Assembly: GCA_010671965.1 (NCBI GenBank)
Contig: JAAHIC010000099.1
Location: 1-9,987 of the forward strand
Length of the DNA stretch: 9,987 bases
Direction: 5' to 3'
Source: Leptolyngbya sp. SIO4C5
Lineage (GTDB): Bacteria; Cyanobacteriota; Cyanobacteriia; Phormidesmidales; Phormidesmidaceae
The notes under the pieces were generated by a model, which made no database searches, was not told the DNA's origin, and saw only the letters and a list, made by a program, of their open reading frames with translations. A program made the translations under genes and the position numbers. Numbering within the stretch: position 1 is the first letter of the stretch; each line of letters starts with the position of its first letter. Positions 7,040 through 9,987 of this stretch are shown piece after piece.

Positions 7040-8164
7040 TTATCCCCACAAACGTCGCCGCTCTGGTCCCTTGAGTCTGGTATGGGTATCTCTCAGCAAA
7101 TTGGGAATATCCAAGCTTTCTGGACATCGGGGCAGGCAGTCACCGCAGTCTGTGCAGCGACTGGCCTTTTGTCCCGCAAACCAGTGACCCGCATTTTCAA
7201 ACATGCCGTAGCGATACTGGCCGTAAGGGGTCATGTCATAGGCAACGGCTAGGTTCCGCAGCCGCAGCACTTCGGGAATGTGGATGCTTTCGGGGCAGGG
7301 CAAGCACTCGTAGCACTGGGCGCAGCGATCGCGGCCCAAGGCATCCGCCTGATGCTGTTCCAGCTGTTGCAAAGCGGCTATTTCTGCCGAAGTCAGCGGC
7401 TCATCCCTATCGGCTACTGTCAGCGGCCAGTCGAGTTCATCTGGGCTGGCCGGTCCCAAGCTAAGGGTAGTGATGCGGCGATCGCTCAGCAGCCAGCGAT
7501 AGGTCAGCTCTAGAGGGGAATAGGGGGCGCAGAGGTCTTTTAAACGAGACGGTGGCGTATAGAGCAGTCCGCCCTTGTCGGCAGGAGAAATAATGAAAAT
7601 ACCTAAGTCCTGCTGCTGGGCCAGAGCGATCGCGGCGGCGTGGCGCTGAAAAAAGTAGTAGTAGTGCAGATTGACAAACTCAAAATAGCCGGTCTGCAGC
7701 GTGGCCAGAATGAGTTCTAGCGAACCGTGAGTGGAAAAGCCGATGTGCCGCACCCGGCCGTCTGCCAGGGCCGCCTGCATAACCTCCAGACAGCCTGACT
7801 GTGTCCATTGCAGATGCTCTGGCGTATTGATGCCGTGTAGGGCCAGGCAGTCTAAATAGTCCGTTTGCAGATGCTCTAGGGACTGATCAATTTGCCGGGC
7901 TAGCTGCTCAGCATTGGGGGTGGGGGGAATCTTCGTGGTGAGATAAAGCTGCGATCGCGCTCCTAGATCTCCAGAGCGCAGCAGCCGACCCAGGTAGCGT
8001 TCACTGGCCCCATAGCCCTGGGCCGTTTCTAAGTGGTTAATGCCTCGCCTGACGGCAGCGGCCACGGTTTGCCTAAAGTCTGCCTCCGACTTCAGGCAGC
8101 GCATTGTTCCTAAAGAAAAAACCGAAAGCGGTAGTTCAGTTTTGCCAAAGCGGCGATAGCGCAT
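7040..8164 (-). CDS. Aldo/keto reductase with C-terminal iron-sulfur segment
   Basis: A 374-residue protein. Residues 1 to about 260 are an aldo/keto reductase barrel: RRFGKTELPLSVFSLGTM at the front, NHLETAQGYG (43-52), TTK (Lys78) and LALHG (His110), giving Tyr51, Lys78 and His110 of the catalytic tetrad; the usual Asp is replaced by Glu46. The C-terminal part carries two four-cysteine motifs, CAQCYECLPCP (Cys281, 284, 287, 290) and CTDCGDCLPRCP (Cys337, 340, 343, 347), each followed by a hydrophobic I-x-IP segment, as in ferredoxin-type [4Fe-4S] proteins. This fusion is known in bacterial predicted oxidoreductases; the substrate is unknown. NADPH-linked electron transfer through the clusters is an inference. 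Its ATG overlaps the stop of the DUF151 gene by one base (TGATG), so the pair is translationally coupled. The stop is followed by a 166-base gap before the preferred chelatase start. Confidence 0.9.
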   Translation of the reverse strand: MRYRRFGKTELPLSVFSLGTMRCLKSEADFRQTVAAAVRRGINHLETAQGYGASERYLGRLLRSGDLGARSQLYLTTKIPPTPNAEQLARQIDQSLEHLQTDYLDCLALHGINTPEHLQWTQSGCLEVMQAALADGRVRHIGFSTHGSLELILATLQTGYFEFVNLHYYYFFQRHAAAIALAQQQDLGIFIISPADKGGLLYTPPSRLKDLCAPYSPLELTYRWLLSDRRITTLSLGPASPDELDWPLTVADRDEPLTSAEIAALQQLEQHQADALGRDRCAQCYECLPCPESIHIPEVLRLRNLAVAYDMTPYGQYRYGMFENAGHWFAGQKASRCTDCGDCLPRCPESLDIPNLLRDTHTRLKGPERRRLWG

Positions 8165-8667
8165 CAGGAATCGCTGCTAATCGAGCGTCCTCGCTGCGAA
8201 AAATCAGAGGGATTGAGATTTGAGATAAAGTCGTGGAATGCTTGCTTCTCGGCTTCATCGGCGTCGCGGTCAACCGGAATTGAGGCATCGGCAACCACTT
8301 CTTCCATCACCCAGATCGGCGAGTCGGTGCGCAGGGCAATCGCGATCGCATCGCTGGGACGGGCATCGATGTCCTTCTTCTCTTCCCCTTTGATTACCTT
8401 CAAAACCGCGTAGAATGTGTTGTCCCGCAGCGCATGAATGACAACCTTCTCCAGCTCCATTTCCCACTCGTCGATCAGATTGACAAATAAATCATGGGTC
8501 AAAGGCCGAGCCGGAAGCTGATTTTCCAAGGCGCTGATGATCGACTTGGCCTGGTCGGGGGCAATGTAGATGGGCAGGGCACGCCTTTCTGAAGCATCTC
8601 TGAGTAACACAATCGGACTGCGAGAAACTGCATCAAGGGCAATTCCGGCAACTTTCATCTCAATCAT
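8164..8667 (-). CDS. Bifunctional nuclease family protein (DUF151)
   Basis: A 167-residue protein covering the whole DUF151 (BFN) family. Recognisable blocks are LPIYIAPDQAKSI (31-43), RPLTHDLFVNLI (54-65), the VVIHALRDNTFYAVL core strand pair (75-89) and DARPSDAIAIALR (101-113). Plant members have been described as bifunctional nucleases with RNase and DNase activity; the bacterial role is little known. I chose ATG 8667 rather than an upstream TTG at 8754, because AGAGG (8676-8680) lies 8 bases ahead and the protein then starts MIEMKVAGIALDAV as its relatives do. The C-terminal tail (131-167) is acidic then serine-rich and less conserved. The stop overlaps the aldo/keto reductase start. The gene is divergent from ribE. 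Confidence 0.92.
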   Translation of the reverse strand: MIEMKVAGIALDAVSRSPIVLLRDASERRALPIYIAPDQAKSIISALENQLPARPLTHDLFVNLIDEWEMELEKVVIHALRDNTFYAVLKVIKGEEKKDIDARPSDAIAIALRTDSPIWVMEEVVADASIPVDRDADEAEKQAFHDFISNLNPSDFSQRGRSISSDS

Positions 8668-8675
8668 GGGATTAG

Positions 8676-8680
8676 CCTCT
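8676..8680 (-). promoter_or_regulatory. Ribosome-binding site for the DUF151 gene
   Basis: AGAGG on the minus strand, 8 bases before the ATG at 8667. It is the clearest Shine-Dalgarno match in the window and decides the start over the upstream TTG at 8754. Confidence 0.6.
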
Positions 8681-8948
8681 AGACTCGGAGCAGGGAAAGT
8701 GAACTTTTGGTTACTCAGTGGACTAGATCCATATATTAAGCCAGGATTTAACAACTATCCGTGGCTAGTAAAAATACTCTAATAAACTGAAATTACTATA
8801 CTTCTCTAAGGTATCAAGTCTGGCTCAGCCAGTTATGCCGATATGATGAAAAGTGAACAATTTAAGCAGAACTTAGCGGTTAGAGCTAGCTGACAGAGTC
8901 GGCAATCCTCAACCTCAAACCTGCCTAAACAATTTCCAGTATGCCCCG

Positions 8949-8972
8949 AACTCTGCTGAGATGGGCAGAGTT
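8949..8972. other. Perfect 8-bp hairpin in the ribE leader
   Basis: Arms AACTCTGC (8949-8956) and GCAGAGTT (8965-8972) with an 8-base loop, ending 35 bases before the ribE GTG. No U-run follows on either strand, so it is not a standard terminator. It may be an operator or a 5'-leader stem. Confidence 0.45.
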
Positions 8973-9007
8973 GACGAGAAGAATTTACTGCTTTCAGCTA
9001 AAAATCT

Positions 9008-9685
9008 GTGTTTACTGGCCTGATTCAAACTATAGGAACCCTGTCTTACTCCCAGCCAGAGCAGTTGAAAGTCACCTGTTCTGGTGCGAGCGGCGATCGC
9101 CTGGTGCAGACCCTCGAATACGGCGACAGCATAGCGGTTGATGGCGTCTGCCTCACGGTTGAGGAGATTTTGCCCCACGGCTTTACGGCCTCAGCCTCAC
9201 CTGAAACCCTGAACCGCTCCGTTCTAGGTAAGCGGCGGGAAGGGGCTCAGGTCAATTTAGAAGCTTCCCTACGGGTCGGCAGTAAAATTGGCGGCCACTT
9301 TGTCACTGGTCACGTAGACGGCAGCGGTCAGCTAGAAAAGTCCGCACAGGTCGCCAATGCCTGGGAAATGAGCTTCAGCCTCACTGAGGCCAGAGTCGCT
9401 CGCTACATCGTCCCTAAAGGCAGCATTGCCGTGAACGGCGTCAGCCTGACGGTGGCTGACTGCGACTCAGACGGCAACTGGTTTACGGTGGCGGTGATCC
9501 CGGTGACCTACGGGGAAACAAACCTGCAGTATCTTCAACCCGGTGACTGGGTGAACCTAGAAGGAGATATTTTGGGCAAATACGTGGAGAAATTTGCCTT
9601 TTTGCAGGCAAAAAGCGATCGCGCTTTAACCCCCTCAGCCGCCCCGATTACCCCCGATTTTCTAGCTGAACATGGCTATCTTTAG
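9008..9685 (+). CDS. ribE: Riboflavin synthase (alpha chain)
   Basis: A 225-residue riboflavin synthase that converts two 6,7-dimethyl-8-ribityllumazine molecules into riboflavin plus a pyrimidinedione, the last step of riboflavin synthesis, as a cytoplasmic trimer. It is made of two tandem lumazine-binding barrels (about 1-97 and 98-196). The start MFTGLIQTIG is the invariant N-terminus of the family, which fixes the GTG at 9008 as initiator even though no good ribosome-binding site precedes it. GDSIAVDGVCLTV (39-51) in the first barrel is mirrored by KGSIAVNGVSLTV (137-149) in the second, and GGHFVTGHVDG (95-105) marks the junction. Ser41, Cys48, His102 and Ser146, residues reported as functionally important in the E. 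coli enzyme, are all present. The C-terminus beyond NLEGDILGKYVEKF (183-196) is a short variable tail. The stop is 15 bases from the convergent pentapeptide gene. Confidence 0.97.
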   Translation: MFTGLIQTIGTLSYSQPEQLKVTCSGASGDRLVQTLEYGDSIAVDGVCLTVEEILPHGFTASASPETLNRSVLGKRREGAQVNLEASLRVGSKIGGHFVTGHVDGSGQLEKSAQVANAWEMSFSLTEARVARYIVPKGSIAVNGVSLTVADCDSDGNWFTVAVIPVTYGETNLQYLQPGDWVNLEGDILGKYVEKFAFLQAKSDRALTPSAAPITPDFLAEHGYL

Positions 9686-9700
9686 CCCCCCGCCAGCCAG

Positions 9701-9987
9701 CTAGGGACAAAAAAGGGTTTCGCGGGTGCTGCGTCCGGTGACGGGATTCGTGCCGGCAGCCACCTCGCACAGCATATCGTTAGTCTTGGGATCTAAAAGG
9801 ACATCGGTGAAGTCTGCACCCTCAATCGTGGCGGCGCGAAAGTCCGTATTAAAGGTATAAACCCCTTCTAAAATGGCGTTGGTTAAGTTGGCCCGGGTCA
9901 ACCGCGCCCCGTCTAAGGTCGAATAGCGCAAATCGGCCCCCTCTAAGTTGGCCCGGCTCATTGTGGTGTCAAATAAGCGCACCCCTT
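9701..9987 (-). CDS. Pentapeptide-repeat protein, 5'-partial
   Basis: The C-terminal 95 residues of a protein whose frame is still open at the right edge; a GTG at 9982 is in frame but is best read as an internal Val. The visible part has A(D/N)LxX pentapeptides (RANLEGADLRYSTLDGARL, then RANLTNAILEG and TIEGADFTDVLLD), which build a right-handed beta-helix. After the repeats comes a non-repeat tail with two cysteines, TNDMLCEVAAGTNPVTGRS and ETLFCP at the end. This tail resembles, from memory, cyanobacterial pentapeptide proteins related to plant thylakoid-lumen pentapeptide proteins, whose function is poorly known. Whether there is a signal peptide cannot be seen because the start lies outside the window. 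Confidence 0.88.
   Translation of the reverse strand, partial: GVRLFDTTMSRANLEGADLRYSTLDGARLTRANLTNAILEGVYTFNTDFRAATIEGADFTDVLLDPKTNDMLCEVAAGTNPVTGRSTRETLFCP

Larger units (their letters stand above)
8668..9007. other. Divergent intergenic region between DUF151 gene and ribE
   Basis: This 340-base stretch must hold the promoters of both divergent genes. On the plus strand TATGAT (8842-8847) is a fair -10 box but has no good -35 partner at 17 bases. A perfect 8-bp hairpin is described separately. A 16-codon frame (8843-8893, MMKSEQFKQNLAVRAS) is too short and unsupported to call. I see no FMN riboswitch (no RFN-type conserved stretches) ahead of ribE, no tRNA and no repeat family. Confidence 0.5.
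902..9622. repeat. HIP1 octamers (GCGATCGC), 16 copies
   Basis: Exact GCGATCGC starts at 902, 1063, 1277, 1545, 1796, 3164, 4323, 5801, 6811, 7325, 7478, 7626, 7951, 8342, 9093 and 9615. About 0.15 would be expected by chance in 10 kb. HIP1 is the highly iterated palindrome of many cyanobacteria and is mostly inside coding regions here. None occurs in the first 900 bases. Confidence 0.95.

Noticed and set aside
8843..8893. 16-codon upstream frame before ribE
   Set aside because: Too short, no ribosome-binding site and no recognisable sequence.
8755..9007. FMN riboswitch upstream of ribE
   Set aside because: None of the conserved RFN-element stretches is visible in this leader.

Overview
This window is almost certainly from a cyanobacterium. 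The octamer GCGATCGC (HIP1, a hallmark of many cyanobacterial genomes) occurs 16 times, far above chance. The gene content agrees: a CruP carotenoid protein found in oxygenic phototrophs, a cyanobacterial-type chelatase-like protein, a DUF151 nuclease-family gene, and a pentapeptide protein with a tail I associate with cyanobacteria. The moderate GC content and gene set would suit a filamentous Leptolyngbya-like lineage, but I cannot name a genus.

Layout. Bases 2-1021 (+) hold the 3' end of a gene for HEAT repeats followed by a C-terminal TIR domain, a type often seen in anti-phage defence or signalling. Its two halves differ sharply in base composition. Just behind it (1048-1179, +) is a 43-codon reading frame that looks like the broken front end of a small antitoxin-like protein. 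Together they look like the edge of an accessory or defence island.

From 1142 to 8667 every gene is on the minus strand, in three apparent transcription blocks. Read in the direction of transcription these are: (i) a DUF151 bifunctional-nuclease-family gene overlapping by one base (TGATG) an aldo/keto reductase with a C-terminal iron-sulfur segment; (ii) a class II (ferrochelatase-like) chelatase with a histidine-rich tail, preceded by a strong C-tract/G-tract palindrome and followed by stacked hairpins including a good terminator; (iii) an intracellular CGTase-like alpha-amylase with a CBM20 starch-binding domain, then cruP, then a SirB1-type transglutaminase-like/TPR gene only 2 bases downstream of cruP.

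A 340-base divergent region (8668-9007) separates the DUF151 gene from riboflavin synthase (ribE, +, 9008-9685). ribE is convergent, with a 15-base gap, with the 3' end of a pentapeptide-repeat gene (-) that runs off the right edge.

Functionally, most of the window is housekeeping for a phototroph: carotenoid/ROS protection, glycogen breakdown, tetrapyrrole metal insertion and flavin synthesis. The least ordinary parts are the mosaic HEAT-TIR gene with the adjacent gene remnant, and the His-tailed chelatase with its possible metal-sensor operator. I saw no tRNA, rRNA, insertion sequence or CRISPR array.
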